Notes under the pieces: generated by a model
What the model saw: only the letters and a program-made list of their open reading frames with translations
Databases searched by the model: none
Told to the model about the DNA's origin: nothing
Position numbers and translations under genes: made by a program
Shown: piece by piece, positions 1 to 8,882 of the stretch
Position numbering within the stretch: the first letter of the stretch is position 1
How the letters are laid out: every line of letters begins with the position of its first letter
Assembly: GCA_902810755.1 (NCBI GenBank)
Contig: CADDYT010000018.1
Coordinates: 1 to 59,794, forward strand
Direction of reading: 5' to 3'
Length of the DNA stretch: 59,794 bases
Origin: Chloroflexota bacterium
GTDB taxonomy: Bacteria > Chloroflexota > Ktedonobacteria > Ktedonobacterales > Ktedonobacteraceae

Positions 1-17
1 AGGCCACCCACCCTCCC

Positions 18-49
18 CAGGCCACCCGCAAGGAGTGGCCCTACTATAC
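18..49 (-). repeat. Dispersed extragenic repeat, family A
   Basis: This copy of the GC-rich repeat has the shape CAGGCC, a GCAAGG centre, then TGGCCCTACTATAC. A close relative lies at 50186-50210 on the opposite strand, including the TACTATAC flank. Further copies are at 34868-34899, 49822-50210 and 59772-59794. It is non-coding and sits beyond the 3' end of the heptose operon. Confidence 0.7.
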
Positions 50-79
50 GCGGCCCGGCATTGCACGAGCCACATCGGC

Positions 80-107
80 GTATGAGCATGTTCCATCACG
101 CTCATAC
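80..107 (-). terminator. Hairpin after the heptose operon
   Basis: Perfect inverted repeat, GTATGAGC at 80-87 and GCTCATAC at 100-107, with a 12-nt loop. It lies 18 bases past the last stop codon of the minus-strand operon. No U-run follows, so an intrinsic terminator role is only a possibility. Confidence 0.35.
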
Positions 108-124
108 ATGTTGTGTATTTATGG

Positions 125-1096
125 TCATATCCCGACCGCCTGCTTGCCAGTGACAAGGCTGAAGGCGGCGTTCCAGTCGCGGGCGAAGCGTTGCAGGCTG
201 AAACGCTCACGAGCAACGGCGCGCGCGCGGGTTCCTATGCGACGCGCTTTTTGCGGGTCGGCCAGCAGTTCGCGCATGGCAACGATCAGCTCATCGAGGT
301 TGCAGGAGATGTAGCCGGTGACGCCGTTCTCGATGACAGTGGGCAATTCAGTTGTAGCAAGCGCAACGACCGGCATACCCAGCGTCATGCCCTCGATTAC
401 CGCCAGCGGCAGGCTGGTATAGCGGATGGGGCTGAACAGGAAGCGATACTCGGCGACCAGGCGGTGCAGGTCGCGATAGGGAACATCGCCCAGGCCGCCA
501 AACTCCTCTGTCTGCATGCCGACTGCCTCCAGCGGCACTGCCTGCCGCGCCTGCAAGAAGAGATCATAACCGGCGATGCGCGGGCGTTTCTGCATGCCAT
601 TAATGACGGTGATGCCGCGCTCAAGTCGTCCCGTGTAGCGAGCCTCCGGGTCAATGGCGACGCTGTGTTCGATGACGGCGGTGGGCGTATCGCCGTTATC
701 CCACATCAGACGATTGTAATGAGTCACATGCACCAGCAGCAGGTCGGCATCATGGGCCTCGGCGACGGGATGGCGCGTATCCACCGCGTTCGGCTTCGGC
801 GTGTTGTGTTCCAGGTAGATTTTCGGCAGGCGGCGCTGCTGCGGGCTGAGAATCTCGTATTGATCTTCAAAGTAGTTTTTCGGCGTTTGATAGATGATCA
901 GGTCAAGTTGCAGGTCGCGCACCTCCCCGGCAGGGATCTCGCGCACGTAGTCGGGCAGGTCGAAGGTGGGGCCGCGCCCGCCATAGCCCTCCGGCTTGCC
1001 GGGTTTCGTGGGCAGAAACCAGTTGTGTTCAATGCGCGCCAGCGCGTTCAGGTAGCTACCATGAATATGCCAGATCAGAATATTTAAGCGTCGCAC
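125..1096 (-). CDS. Glycosyltransferase family 4-like protein
   Basis: 323 aa, last gene of the heptose operon, probably a cytoplasmic or membrane-associated sugar transferase. The C-terminal half carries the GT4 nucleotide-sugar signature around residues 230-265 (LAVIEGMTLGMPVV, then a Glu and VIENGVTGY). The N-terminal acceptor half is short and divergent (IWHIHGSYL). The start is GTG at 1096, overlapping the stop of the upstream GT9 gene by 13 bases, with AAAGGA upstream on the coding strand. Its place after gmhA-gmhB-hldE and three GT9 genes suggests it extends the same heptose-containing glycan. Donor and acceptor cannot be read from sequence. Confidence 0.82.
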   Translation of the reverse strand: MRRLNILIWHIHGSYLNALARIEHNWFLPTKPGKPEGYGGRGPTFDLPDYVREIPAGEVRDLQLDLIIYQTPKNYFEDQYEILSPQQRRLPKIYLEHNTPKPNAVDTRHPVAEAHDADLLLVHVTHYNRLMWDNGDTPTAVIEHSVAIDPEARYTGRLERGITVINGMQKRPRIAGYDLFLQARQAVPLEAVGMQTEEFGGLGDVPYRDLHRLVAEYRFLFSPIRYTSLPLAVIEGMTLGMPVVALATTELPTVIENGVTGYISCNLDELIVAMRELLADPQKARRIGTRARAVARERFSLQRFARDWNAAFSLVTGKQAVGI

Positions 1097-2223
1097 GTGA
1101 CAGTTCCTTTCAGGAGCAGGGCCTCGGCCTGCGCAATGACCCGATCAGGGGTGATCCAGCGCAGGCAGCGATGGTCAATGGGGCATTCGCGGTACGCACA
1201 GGGACTGCAACTGACCGGTTGCCGCAGGATGGGATGGCGCGCGCGGTCACGCGCGGCCCAGCGCACAGGGTCAACGGGGCCAAACAGCGTAATGCTGGGC
1301 GTATCGACGGCATTCGCGATATGGGCAGGGCCGGTATCGTTGGTGATGAAGAGGTCAAGCTTGCTGATGAGCGCGGCCAGCCCGCCCAGCGACGTTTTGC
1401 CGACCACATTCATCGCCCGCGTGGTCATATGTTTCTCCACCTCCCGCACGGTCATAAGCTCATCATTACTACCGGTCAAGATAATTTGCGCGTTGAAACG
1501 CCGGGCGAGTGTACCGGCGACGGTGGCGAAGTATTCGGCTGGCCAGCGCCGGGCAGGAGCGCGCGCACCGCTATGCAGCCCGATCCACGGGCGAGCCGCA
1601 CGCGGCAGGCCGCGCAGTAACGTGGCGACCTCATGCCGGTCTTCCGCAGACAGAGGAAATTCCAGCGCGGGATAGCCGTTGGGACAGCCGAGCAGATAGA
1701 CCAGCCCCAGATTGCGGAACACCTCCGGCCAGCCATCCGGGTACGGCAGGCCGAGGGTCAGTCCTGCCGGTTGCCTGCCCTCGTAGTAGCCAACGGTCAC
1801 ACGCCCGCCCAGCGCAATCGCCAGCGCATCGCTGGTTCTGCCGCTGCCGTGCATCTGGATCACCAGATCATAGCCATAGGCGCGCTGCTCCGTCAGGAAA
1901 CGTAGCGTCTGCTCCGGCACAAAGACCACTTCCTGAATGCCGGGATAGCCGACAAACTCCACGAAGCGATCAATATAGTGCCGGAAACGCTGCGCAAACG
2001 ACGCCGCCCAGGGCAAGCCGATCAACGTGATCTCGGCCTCGGGGAAACCGGCCCGCAGCGCGCGTAGCGCCGGGACGGCCAGCAAGAGATCGCCCAGATA
2101 GAGCGCGCGAAAAACGGCGATGCGGCGCACCGGGAATGAGGGTCGCTGCCAGGGTTCCACCTGCACCAGCTCGGCTTGCGGCGCCAGCTTGCGCAGCGCG
2201 AAGGCGCGTTCGCGGTCAATCAT
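1084..2223 (-). CDS. Glycosyltransferase family 9 (heptosyltransferase-like)
   Basis: 379 aa from ATG at 2223, chosen because GGGAGG lies just upstream and the ATG sits inside an 8-base overlap with the preceding stop. GT9 enzymes transfer heptose from ADP-heptose. Visible hallmarks are the N-terminal Rossmann start (IAVFRALYLGDLLLAVPALRAL), the donor-site block DTGPAHIANAV followed by FGPVDPVRW, and a C-terminal cysteine cluster (CSPC, ECPI, CL) shared by the GT9 paralogues here. It is translationally coupled to its neighbours in the gmhA-hldE operon, which supports ADP-heptose as donor. The acceptor is unknown, and in a presumed monoderm it would not be lipid A-core. Confidence 0.88.
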   Translation of the reverse strand: MIDRERAFALRKLAPQAELVQVEPWQRPSFPVRRIAVFRALYLGDLLLAVPALRALRAGFPEAEITLIGLPWAASFAQRFRHYIDRFVEFVGYPGIQEVVFVPEQTLRFLTEQRAYGYDLVIQMHGSGRTSDALAIALGGRVTVGYYEGRQPAGLTLGLPYPDGWPEVFRNLGLVYLLGCPNGYPALEFPLSAEDRHEVATLLRGLPRAARPWIGLHSGARAPARRWPAEYFATVAGTLARRFNAQIILTGSNDELMTVREVEKHMTTRAMNVVGKTSLGGLAALISKLDLFITNDTGPAHIANAVDTPSITLFGPVDPVRWAARDRARHPILRQPVSCSPCAYRECPIDHRCLRWITPDRVIAQAEALLLKGTVTCDA

Positions 2224-3307
2224 AGCTTGCCTCCCTCTGCTCCACATTCAGGCCGGCCAGCATTGTCTCGACCGCCGCGACCACGTCCTCAGGCGAGATG
2301 TCGAGGCAGGGCAGGCCGATGGGACATTCGAAGAGGTAGCAGGGGCTGCATGAGGTCGGGCGGCGCAGGAGCCGGGCCTGCGTTGTGCGCGGCTGCCATT
2401 GTTCTTCGTAGTCAGTACCGGAGAAAAGAACCACTTCGGGCGTTCTCACGGCATCGGCGAGATGCATGAGCAGCGTATTGTTGCAGATTGCCAGGGCAGC
2501 GCGTTCCACGATGGCGGCGTACTCGGCCAGCGTAGTCTGACCGACAAGAGCATGCCTGCTGTCCTCAGGGAGCCGTTGCAGCACTTCCTCCACCAGCGCG
2601 GCCTCGCGCTCGACGCCGCTAATGAGGACCTGCCAGCCGCGCCGTGCGAGCATGCGGGCAACGGTGCCGAAATGGCGCGCAGGATAGCGCCGGGCCTGCG
2701 CGCTCGCGCCGGGATGAAGCAGGATAAACGGCTCCTGCTCGTCTATGCCTGCCTGGCGCAGCAGTTCCGACGCTCGTTTGCGGGCCGCAGCGGGGATGGC
2801 GACGGTCAGGCGGCGGTCGCGCGCGCGAAAACCGAGATTTTCGACCAGGCGCAGGTTACGTTCCACCTGGTGCGCCTCCTCCGGCGTCCCGCGCAGTTCT
2901 GTTGTCAGCGTGCTACCGCCAAATTCTTTCGATTCCCCCGCGCGCAGAGGAATGCCCGCCAGATAACAGACATAGCCGGGCGCGTGCGGCGTCTGGCTAA
3001 ACGAAGTGAAGATGATGGCGGCGTCAAAGGCGCGCTCGGCCAGCAGGGAGATCAGTGCTTGCTCGCGCGCCGGGTCAAAGGGCATGCGCCCGCCCACGTC
3101 CTGCCAGATGGGACGCCAGGCAATCACATCGTCAATCCAGGGCAGCAGAGGCGCGGCTGTCGCGCCGACGGGGCTGGCCAGCAGCGTCAGCCGCGCGGTC
3201 GGGTTGCTCTCCTTGATAGCGCGCAGGGCCGGGCCAAGCATCAGCACATCCCCGATATTGTCCATACGCACCGCCAGGATGTTGCGCGCCGCAAGCCACT
3301 CATTCAT
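2216..3307 (-). CDS. Glycosyltransferase family 9 (heptosyltransferase-like)
   Basis: 363 aa. The start is ATG at 3307, in an ATGA overlap with the upstream gene and preceded by AAAAAGGAGAG; the longer open frame upstream has no family similarity. N-terminal NILAVRMDNIGDVLMLGPALRA is the GT9 acceptor-domain start. The donor block is ICNNTLLMHLADAV then LFSGTDYEEQW, so the usual Asp-Thr-Gly-Pro is replaced by Asn-Thr-Leu-Leu, a notable deviation. The C-terminus has CSPC, ECPI and CLDI. It is the second of three consecutive GT9 genes, probably giving successive heptose additions with different acceptor specificities. Confidence 0.87.
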   Translation of the reverse strand: MNEWLAARNILAVRMDNIGDVLMLGPALRAIKESNPTARLTLLASPVGATAAPLLPWIDDVIAWRPIWQDVGGRMPFDPAREQALISLLAERAFDAAIIFTSFSQTPHAPGYVCYLAGIPLRAGESKEFGGSTLTTELRGTPEEAHQVERNLRLVENLGFRARDRRLTVAIPAAARKRASELLRQAGIDEQEPFILLHPGASAQARRYPARHFGTVARMLARRGWQVLISGVEREAALVEEVLQRLPEDSRHALVGQTTLAEYAAIVERAALAICNNTLLMHLADAVRTPEVVLFSGTDYEEQWQPRTTQARLLRRPTSCSPCYLFECPIGLPCLDISPEDVVAAVETMLAGLNVEQREASYD

Positions 3308-4449
3308 CTTCCACTCTCCTTTTTCATTTGCTTCCCCATATAACACGGATTGCTTGCTGGAATCGTATTCACCTCGCGCAGCAAATCGCGTGCGGCATCC
3401 ACTACCATCTGCGGCGTGACGAGGCGCAGGCATTCGTGGCCGTAGGGGCAGACGCGGCTGTAGCAGAGGCGGCAGGCAACATCATGGTAGAGCTGACGAT
3501 GCGGCACGCGCCAGGGACCCCACTGTTCCGGCGGGTTGGTGAGGGCAAAGAGGGCCACCACCGGCGTCTTGACGGCTGCCGCAATGTGCATCGGCCCCGT
3601 GTTGTTGGTAATTGTCAGGTCGGCGGCCTCGATGAGCGCGCAGAACTCAGGGAAGGGCAGCATTCCGGCCAGCGGCAACACCAGAGAGCGACGTTCAGGG
3701 GCAAGTCGATCGACGATGCGCCCCACCAGATCACGTTCATCCTCCGCGCCGGTCAGAAACACCGTCGCGCCCAGCCGCTGCACCAGCAGATCGCACACAT
3801 CAACATACATCTCCCAGGGATAGGTGCGCGCAGGCATGCTGCAACCGGGATGGACAACCACCAGAGGCTGACCGGCCCTGACGCGGTACGTCGCCAGCAG
3901 GTCAGCGATGGCGCGCCTGGCCTCTGAGGGCACCTTGAGAACGAGGTCGCGTTCTTCCGTGTCAAAGCCCAGCGCGGCGGTGAGGTCAAGCCCGCGCTCC
4001 ACCTCGTGCATCATACGCTCAGGGTGTTTGTGGCGTGTGGTCAGCAGAGAGCCGGGACCATCGATAGAGGCGGCGGCGCGCAGGGGAATGTCCGCCAGGT
4101 AGCAGAGGTAGGCGGCAGGCAGCGCGCTCTGGCGAAACGAAGTGAAGATGATGGCCGCGTCAAAGCGGCGCGCCCGCAGCGTTTCGATCATCTGCTGCTC
4201 GCGCCGACTGTCCTGCGGCAATTTCTGCCAGGGGTCCATCCAGGGGGCCTGATAAACGATCACCTCATCGAGGTCGGGATTGAGGCGAGCCACCTGCGCC
4301 CCCACCGGGCTGGCGAGCAGGGTCAGCGTTGCCTGCGGCAGCGATTGCTTGATGGCGTGCAGCGCCGGGGTCGTGACCAGCACATCACCGAGGTTGTCGA
4401 GCCGGATAGCCAGAATGCGGCCAGCGCGAGACCAGCGAGCGTCAATCAT
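3304..4449 (-). CDS. Glycosyltransferase family 9 (heptosyltransferase-like)
   Basis: 381 aa, ATG at 4449 overlapping the hldE stop as ATGA. It begins GRILAIRLDNLGDVLVTTPAL, typical of GT9. The donor-binding block is ITNNTGPMHIAAAV followed by LFALTNPPEQWGPW. The C-terminal cysteine cluster reads CRLCYSRVCPYGHECL. It is closely related in layout to the next gene downstream (both have FDAAIIFTSF and YLCYLA/YVCYLA blocks), so the two look like a tandem duplication that diverged. Predicted to move heptose from the ADP-heptose made by HldE. Confidence 0.88.
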   Translation of the reverse strand: MIDARWSRAGRILAIRLDNLGDVLVTTPALHAIKQSLPQATLTLLASPVGAQVARLNPDLDEVIVYQAPWMDPWQKLPQDSRREQQMIETLRARRFDAAIIFTSFRQSALPAAYLCYLADIPLRAAASIDGPGSLLTTRHKHPERMMHEVERGLDLTAALGFDTEERDLVLKVPSEARRAIADLLATYRVRAGQPLVVVHPGCSMPARTYPWEMYVDVCDLLVQRLGATVFLTGAEDERDLVGRIVDRLAPERRSLVLPLAGMLPFPEFCALIEAADLTITNNTGPMHIAAAVKTPVVALFALTNPPEQWGPWRVPHRQLYHDVACRLCYSRVCPYGHECLRLVTPQMVVDAARDLLREVNTIPASNPCYMGKQMKKESGR

Positions 4450-5999
4450 GATGGAGTAGCCTCCTCGTTACGTCCGGCCAGCGCGACGATACGGTCGATC
4501 ATACGGCTGGTGCTGAAGTTACCGGCCAGGGGCAGGATGACAAGGCGACCGCCGACCTCGCGGACGGCCTCCTCCTCCGGCAGCGACTCGTCGGCATAGT
4601 CGCCGCCCTTGACGTGGATATGCGGGCGCAGGGCGCGAATCAGCGCGCCGGGCGTGTCATCGTCGAAGAGCAGCACGTAGTCCACCGGGTCGAGGGCCGC
4701 GACGAGGGCAAGCCGGTCGCGCTCGCTGTTGATCGGACGATTCTTGCCCTTGAGCCTCCGCGTGCTGCTATCGCTGTTGACGGCCACGACCAGCACATCG
4801 CCCAGTTGTCTGGCCGCCTTGAGAAACTGCACGTGACCGGCATGCAGGATATCGAAGACGCCGTTGGTAAAGACGATGGTCTTGCCAGCCGCACGCTCCT
4901 GCTCAAGCCGATCGTTCAGTTGCGAGAGCGCCAGCAACGATTCTATTTCGGTAGCGGGAAACTGGCCGCGCGAGTTGAGGGCGTGGTCGTGCAGGCTGAC
5001 GCGCTGGAGCAGCTCCTGATAATGCACAACGGCAGTACCGCGCCTGGCAATGGCGATGCTGGCCGCATCGATGCCGATCCGGGCGGCATCCTCGATAGAG
5101 GCCCCGGCCCCCAGGGTGAGGGCCATCGCGGCGGCAAACGAATCGCCCGCGCCGATATCGTTGGGATGCTGCACCGGGTGCGCGGGCAGGTGCAGCGCGC
5201 CCTGGCGACGACCAACCAGCAGCACCCCATCCCCGGCCATCGTAATGGCTGCGTACTCGGTATCGATGAGGGAGAGCAGTTGCCGACCGATATGCTCCAT
5301 CTCCGCCAGGTCTGGCCGCGCCTCGCTGGCCCTCACGCCTGACGGGCGGCTCACGAGATGGCCCGGACAGAGCAGGCGCGCTTCCAGATGATTGGGGGTG
5401 ATAACCGTCGCGCCCGCCTCGCGGAAACGATACAGGTCTTTCGAGTCGACCAGCAGCGGGCAGGGATGAGCGGCGCGCAGGGCTTTGAGCCGCGACAGCA
5501 GTTCATCGGCCAGCACGCCATAGCAGTAATCGGAGATCACCACGACATCGCAGGAAGGCAGGGCGGCTTCAAGACGGGCCAGCAGCAGCCTGTGACTTTC
5601 GGGGGAGAAGGCGTGGCTTTCCTCGTCATCGAAACGCACAACATACTGCCCGTCGGCCAGAATGCGCATCTTATGCAGCGTGCTGGCCTGCTCATCCTCG
5701 ACCAGCCACTCGTCGCTCACGCCTCGCTCGCGCAGGGCAAAGCGCAACAGCGAACCGGCGAAATCGCGCCCGATGATGCTCAAGAAGATGACATCGGCCT
5801 CCAGCGCGGCCAGATTGGCGGCGGTGTTGGCTGCGCCGCCGGGGTTGTGCAGCTCCGAGGTTTTGCGCACCACCGGCACCGGTCCCTCGCTGCACAGGCG
5901 AGCCGCCGAGCCTTCCAGGTAGGTGTCGAGCATGGCATCACCGATCACCAGCGCGCGCAACCGGCGAAAGCGCCGCACCAGATCAACGGCGGTCGTCAT
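4446..5999 (-). CDS. hldE: Bifunctional heptose 7-phosphate kinase / heptose 1-phosphate adenylyltransferase
   Basis: 517 aa, somewhat longer than the about 477 aa of the E. coli enzyme. Residues 1-330 are a ribokinase-family kinase with GGAANTAANLAALEAD (54-69) and the catalytic GAGD (283-286), making heptose 1,7-bisphosphate. Residues 374-510 are a nucleotidyltransferase with FTNGVFDILHAGH (HAGH 386-389) and a RLKGKNRP loop, making ADP-heptose. An extra stretch lies near residues 209-230. ATG at 5999 overlaps the gmhB stop and its own stop overlaps the next gene, so it is translationally coupled. Fusion of both activities indicates the ADP-heptose route rather than the GDP-heptose route known from Gram-positive S-layers. 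No hldD epimerase is seen in the window. Confidence 0.95.
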   Translation of the reverse strand: MTTAVDLVRRFRRLRALVIGDAMLDTYLEGSAARLCSEGPVPVVRKTSELHNPGGAANTAANLAALEADVIFLSIIGRDFAGSLLRFALRERGVSDEWLVEDEQASTLHKMRILADGQYVVRFDDEESHAFSPESHRLLLARLEAALPSCDVVVISDYCYGVLADELLSRLKALRAAHPCPLLVDSKDLYRFREAGATVITPNHLEARLLCPGHLVSRPSGVRASEARPDLAEMEHIGRQLLSLIDTEYAAITMAGDGVLLVGRRQGALHLPAHPVQHPNDIGAGDSFAAAMALTLGAGASIEDAARIGIDAASIAIARRGTAVVHYQELLQRVSLHDHALNSRGQFPATEIESLLALSQLNDRLEQERAAGKTIVFTNGVFDILHAGHVQFLKAARQLGDVLVVAVNSDSSTRRLKGKNRPINSERDRLALVAALDPVDYVLLFDDDTPGALIRALRPHIHVKGGDYADESLPEEEAVREVGGRLVILPLAGNFSTSRMIDRIVALAGRNEEATPS

Positions 6000-6667
6000 A
6001 TACTTCCTCCATCCCTTCTTCCACCGAAAAGGGCCAGAGCGGAAACGTCACGCGCCTGCACAGCCCCCCACGCGGGCGGGCGATAGGTCAGATCGGCGGC
6101 CAGTCCGAGATGCTCAACCGTGCCGATGATGCGCAGGGCGTGTGCCGTGTCGCGGGCTACGAAATCGGGACGGCGCAGGCGGCGCGTGGGGCGCGCCTCC
6201 GTACCCAGGTCGACCAGAATGCTGCGACATCCCGCGCGTTTTCCGGCCTCAACGTCATCGAGGATGTCACCCACCAGCCAGGAACGGGCAAGGTCGATAT
6301 CCAGATCGGCTGCAGCGGCAAGCAACATGCCGGGCGCGGGCTTGCGGCACCGGCAGCGAAAGGCCAGCTCTGGCACTACGCCATCCGGGTGGTGCGGGCA
6401 GTAATAGATGCCATCGAGCCGCACGCCCAGCCGCGCCAGTTCTGAGGAGAGATACTCGTGCATGAGGCGCAGGTCAACTTCCGTAAAGTAGCCACGCGCA
6501 ATCCCCGCCTGGTTCGTGATAACAACCAGCCGGAAACCTGCCTTTTGCAGCCTTCTCAGCCCAGGCCCGATATGTTCATAGAGGCAGAGTTCCTCCGGGT
6601 GAGATGGATAGTGGCGCGGGTAGACCAGCGTGCCATCTCTGTCGAGAAAGACGGCGCGCCGCTTCAT
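5996..6667 (-). CDS. gmhB: D-glycero-D-manno-heptose 1,7-bisphosphate 7-phosphatase (HAD)
   Basis: 223 aa, starting at ATG 6667 in an ATGA overlap with gmhA. It carries HAD motif I FLDRDGT (residues 7-13), the following TNQAGIARGYF and KPAPGMLL, and the GmhB-type zinc loop CPHHPDG..CRCRKP. It removes the 7-phosphate of heptose bisphosphate, between the two HldE steps. A C-terminal extension of about 40 residues past the HAD core is not typical. Gene order gmhA-gmhB-hldE gives the three pathway steps in one transcript. Confidence 0.93.
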   Translation of the reverse strand: MKRRAVFLDRDGTLVYPRHYPSHPEELCLYEHIGPGLRRLQKAGFRLVVITNQAGIARGYFTEVDLRLMHEYLSSELARLGVRLDGIYYCPHHPDGVVPELAFRCRCRKPAPGMLLAAAADLDIDLARSWLVGDILDDVEAGKRAGCRSILVDLGTEARPTRRLRRPDFVARDTAHALRIIGTVEHLGLAADLTYRPPAWGAVQARDVSALALFGGRRDGGSI

Positions 6668-7356
6668 TGCTCCCCATCCCCTTCCCATGCCAGCCGGGAG
6701 CAATCCGCCAGCTTGCTCTCGGCAAGGTCGCAGAGAATATGTAAAACGGCGAGGTGTAATTCCTGCACAATATCGCTTGCCACCGCCGGCACGCGCACCG
6801 CCACGTCGGCCAGACGCGCCATGCGGTTCGGTCGGTCGCCCGTGATCGCTACCGTCGTCAGCAAACACCGCCGCCCGGCAGCCAGCGCGCGTACAAGATT
6901 TTCAGATTCGCCGCTGGTGCTGAAGGCGATAAACAGATCACCGGGCTGGCCCAGGGCAGAGACCTGTCGAGCAAAAACATCATGATAGCCGTAATCATTG
7001 GCAACGGCGGTCAGGATCGAGGTGTCGGTGGTCAGAGAAAGCACGGCGTAGGGAACGCGCTCGCGCTTGAAGCGGCCAACCAGCTCGGCGGCAAAGTGCT
7101 GCGCCTCCGCTGCGCTCCCCCCGTTTCCCGCGATCAACACCTTGTGTCCTGTCTGTAATGTCTCAACGAGCCGCGCCGCAGCCTCCGCCAACCCATCAAC
7201 CCGCCCCATCAACTGCAAGAGCGCGGCATCCAGTATCGCTCGACGGTCGGCCAGGGCGCTCGCAATACAATCCCGATACTCCAGGTACGGCGAATACGCT
7301 GTCTCCGGCAACGGCGCCGGAGTTGTCACAACAATACGCTTCTCTTGACCGAACAT
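6664..7356 (-). CDS. gmhA: Sedoheptulose 7-phosphate isomerase
   Basis: 230 aa SIS-domain protein, first gene of the operon. It converts sedoheptulose 7-phosphate to D-glycero-D-manno-heptose 7-phosphate in the cytoplasm. Characteristic blocks are IAGNGGSAAEAQHFAAEL (residues about 75-92), TDTSILTAVANDYG and FSTSGESENLVRAL. It has an N-terminal extension of about 20 residues compared with the usual roughly 195 aa. The promoter must lie in the 445-base gap upstream, which it shares with a divergent GT9 gene. Confidence 0.93.
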   Translation of the reverse strand: MFGQEKRIVVTTPAPLPETAYSPYLEYRDCIASALADRRAILDAALLQLMGRVDGLAEAAARLVETLQTGHKVLIAGNGGSAAEAQHFAAELVGRFKRERVPYAVLSLTTDTSILTAVANDYGYHDVFARQVSALGQPGDLFIAFSTSGESENLVRALAAGRRCLLTTVAITGDRPNRMARLADVAVRVPAVASDIVQELHLAVLHILCDLAESKLADCSRLAWEGDGEQ

Positions 7357-7801
7357 CTTTTCCGTTTCTTTCTATCCCTGACAACTTGAACCGTGTACCG
7401 GGAGCAAAACCAGAACAGTATCTATGCTCAACAGTACACAAACAATACATATCTATGCTCTCTATAACAGCAAGCCACATCTATCTTTGCTATTTATACA
7501 ATAACCAGAAGTGCGTAGATAATACAAGTCAGCAATGCTTGTCTAAGCATATTCTAAACCTGGCTGCCTCTTGCGCTTCTCCATTTTTGCTTCACAACCC
7601 GCTTTTACAGAGAAGAAGCGGAAAAGCATGTATCGGTAAAATTTTTCCGGGCATAGTTAGCGCAGAGAAAGCGGGCGCAGGACGTGTCATATGCTCTTCG
7701 TGAAACTCTCAAGTCGGAAAAAACGAACCAGTAAGGAGAAGACAAAGATGCGCCTGCTCTGCTTTAGAGACAGAGACCGCTAAGAATCGAAGGATAATCC
7801 C
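7357..7801. promoter_or_regulatory. Divergent intergenic region with a direct repeat
   Basis: This 445-base gap is clearly richer in A+T than its surroundings and holds no convincing gene. TATCTATGCTC occurs twice, at 7419-7429 and 7450-7460, 31 bases apart or about three helical turns, on the gmhA side. On the minus strand TTGTTT and GATACT lie 17 bases apart across this pair, so the repeats would overlap the gmhA-operon promoter. GAAGGA just before 7802 is the ribosome binding site of the divergent GT9. Confidence 0.4.
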
Positions 7802-8851
7802 ATGCAGAAGGTTTTATTCGTGGAGTTGCTGGGAGGGCATGGCGACCTGCTGATTGCTCTGTCGGCCATCCAGGCGCTGGGCCGCGCCTACCCCGAAGCT
7901 GAACTCACCGTCCTGACACACGCTCCTGGCGGCGAGTTGCTCACTCATGACCCGCTGGTGAGCCGTGTCGCCTACGCGCGAAGGAATACCCCCGCGTGCA
8001 AACAACTGGTACGCGAGTCAGTAGCCGCCCTGCTCGCGCACGAGTCATTCGACCTGATCGTCTCCGATAGCAATTTTGATGGCATCGATACGCTCATTCG
8101 CCAAAGCGGCGCGCCGCGCACCGTCACCAATCTCTGGCGCAAGCCGCCGTCAGATATGCGCGTGGGGGACCGCTTCCTGTACATTCTGCTGGAAGAGGGC
8201 TTGATCTCTCCTCTTGATATTGCTGCACCAGAGTTGCACCTGACGCTGGACGAGTACAACAAGGCTTTGCAACGCCTGGGAACATTTCACAACCCGCTGG
8301 TTCTGCTCTTTGTCGATGCAGGCATGCCGATCAAACGCTGGCCACTCGAACGCTTCACCGGGGCTGGCCGGGCGCTGCAAGATCAGTACGGGGCGCAGGT
8401 GATGGTGCTTTCCGGGACTGGAAAGACGGCAGAGGACGAAGCTTCAGCCGTCGCTGCGTCCATCGGCGGCGAGGCGAGGGCGCTGGAGCGCATGGGGCTG
8501 CGCGAACTGGCAGCAGTCATCAACTACGCCGACCTGTACATCGGCGCCGATACCGGGCCGTCTCACCTTGCCGCCTGCATGGGCGTGCCAACCATCACGC
8601 TTTTTGGTCCCTCGTGGCACCACCGCTATGGCCAGCCCGCGCCACATGTGAATCTGCAAGGCTACCCGTCTTGCCCTCAACGCATCATCTCAGATTTCAC
8701 ACTGCAACCCTGCTGGTATAGCCACCGCTGTCCGCTCGGCCTCTGGCAAACCTGCCTCGAAGACATCTCTGTAGAGCAGGTACTGACCGCCGCGGAGCCA
8801 TTCATAGCCAGTAACGTACAGCAAGTTCATTACATGAAGTTGGCTCTCTAG
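7802..8851 (+). CDS. Glycosyltransferase family 9 (heptosyltransferase-like)
   Basis: 349 aa, divergently transcribed from the heptose operon, with GAAGGA 8 bases before the ATG. The GT9 features are KVLFVELLGGHGDLLIALSAIQAL at the N-terminus, GADTGPSHLAACMGVPTITLFGPSWHHRYG as donor block, and C-terminal PCWYSHRCPLG followed by CLEDIS. The acceptor-domain loop is HGD rather than IGD as in the other copies. It forms a pair with the frameshifted GT4 gene 31 bases downstream. Confidence 0.87.
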   Translation: MQKVLFVELLGGHGDLLIALSAIQALGRAYPEAELTVLTHAPGGELLTHDPLVSRVAYARRNTPACKQLVRESVAALLAHESFDLIVSDSNFDGIDTLIRQSGAPRTVTNLWRKPPSDMRVGDRFLYILLEEGLISPLDIAAPELHLTLDEYNKALQRLGTFHNPLVLLFVDAGMPIKRWPLERFTGAGRALQDQYGAQVMVLSGTGKTAEDEASAVAASIGGEARALERMGLRELAAVINYADLYIGADTGPSHLAACMGVPTITLFGPSWHHRYGQPAPHVNLQGYPSCPQRIISDFTLQPCWYSHRCPLGLWQTCLEDISVEQVLTAAEPFIASNVQQVHYMKLAL

Positions 8852-8882
8852 CCACGCAACGACATAATTTCTGGGAAGGTGG

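Noticed and set aside
113..1087. 324-codon plus-strand frame at the window start
   Set aside because: It is the shadow of the GT4 gene, which has clear motifs and operon coupling.
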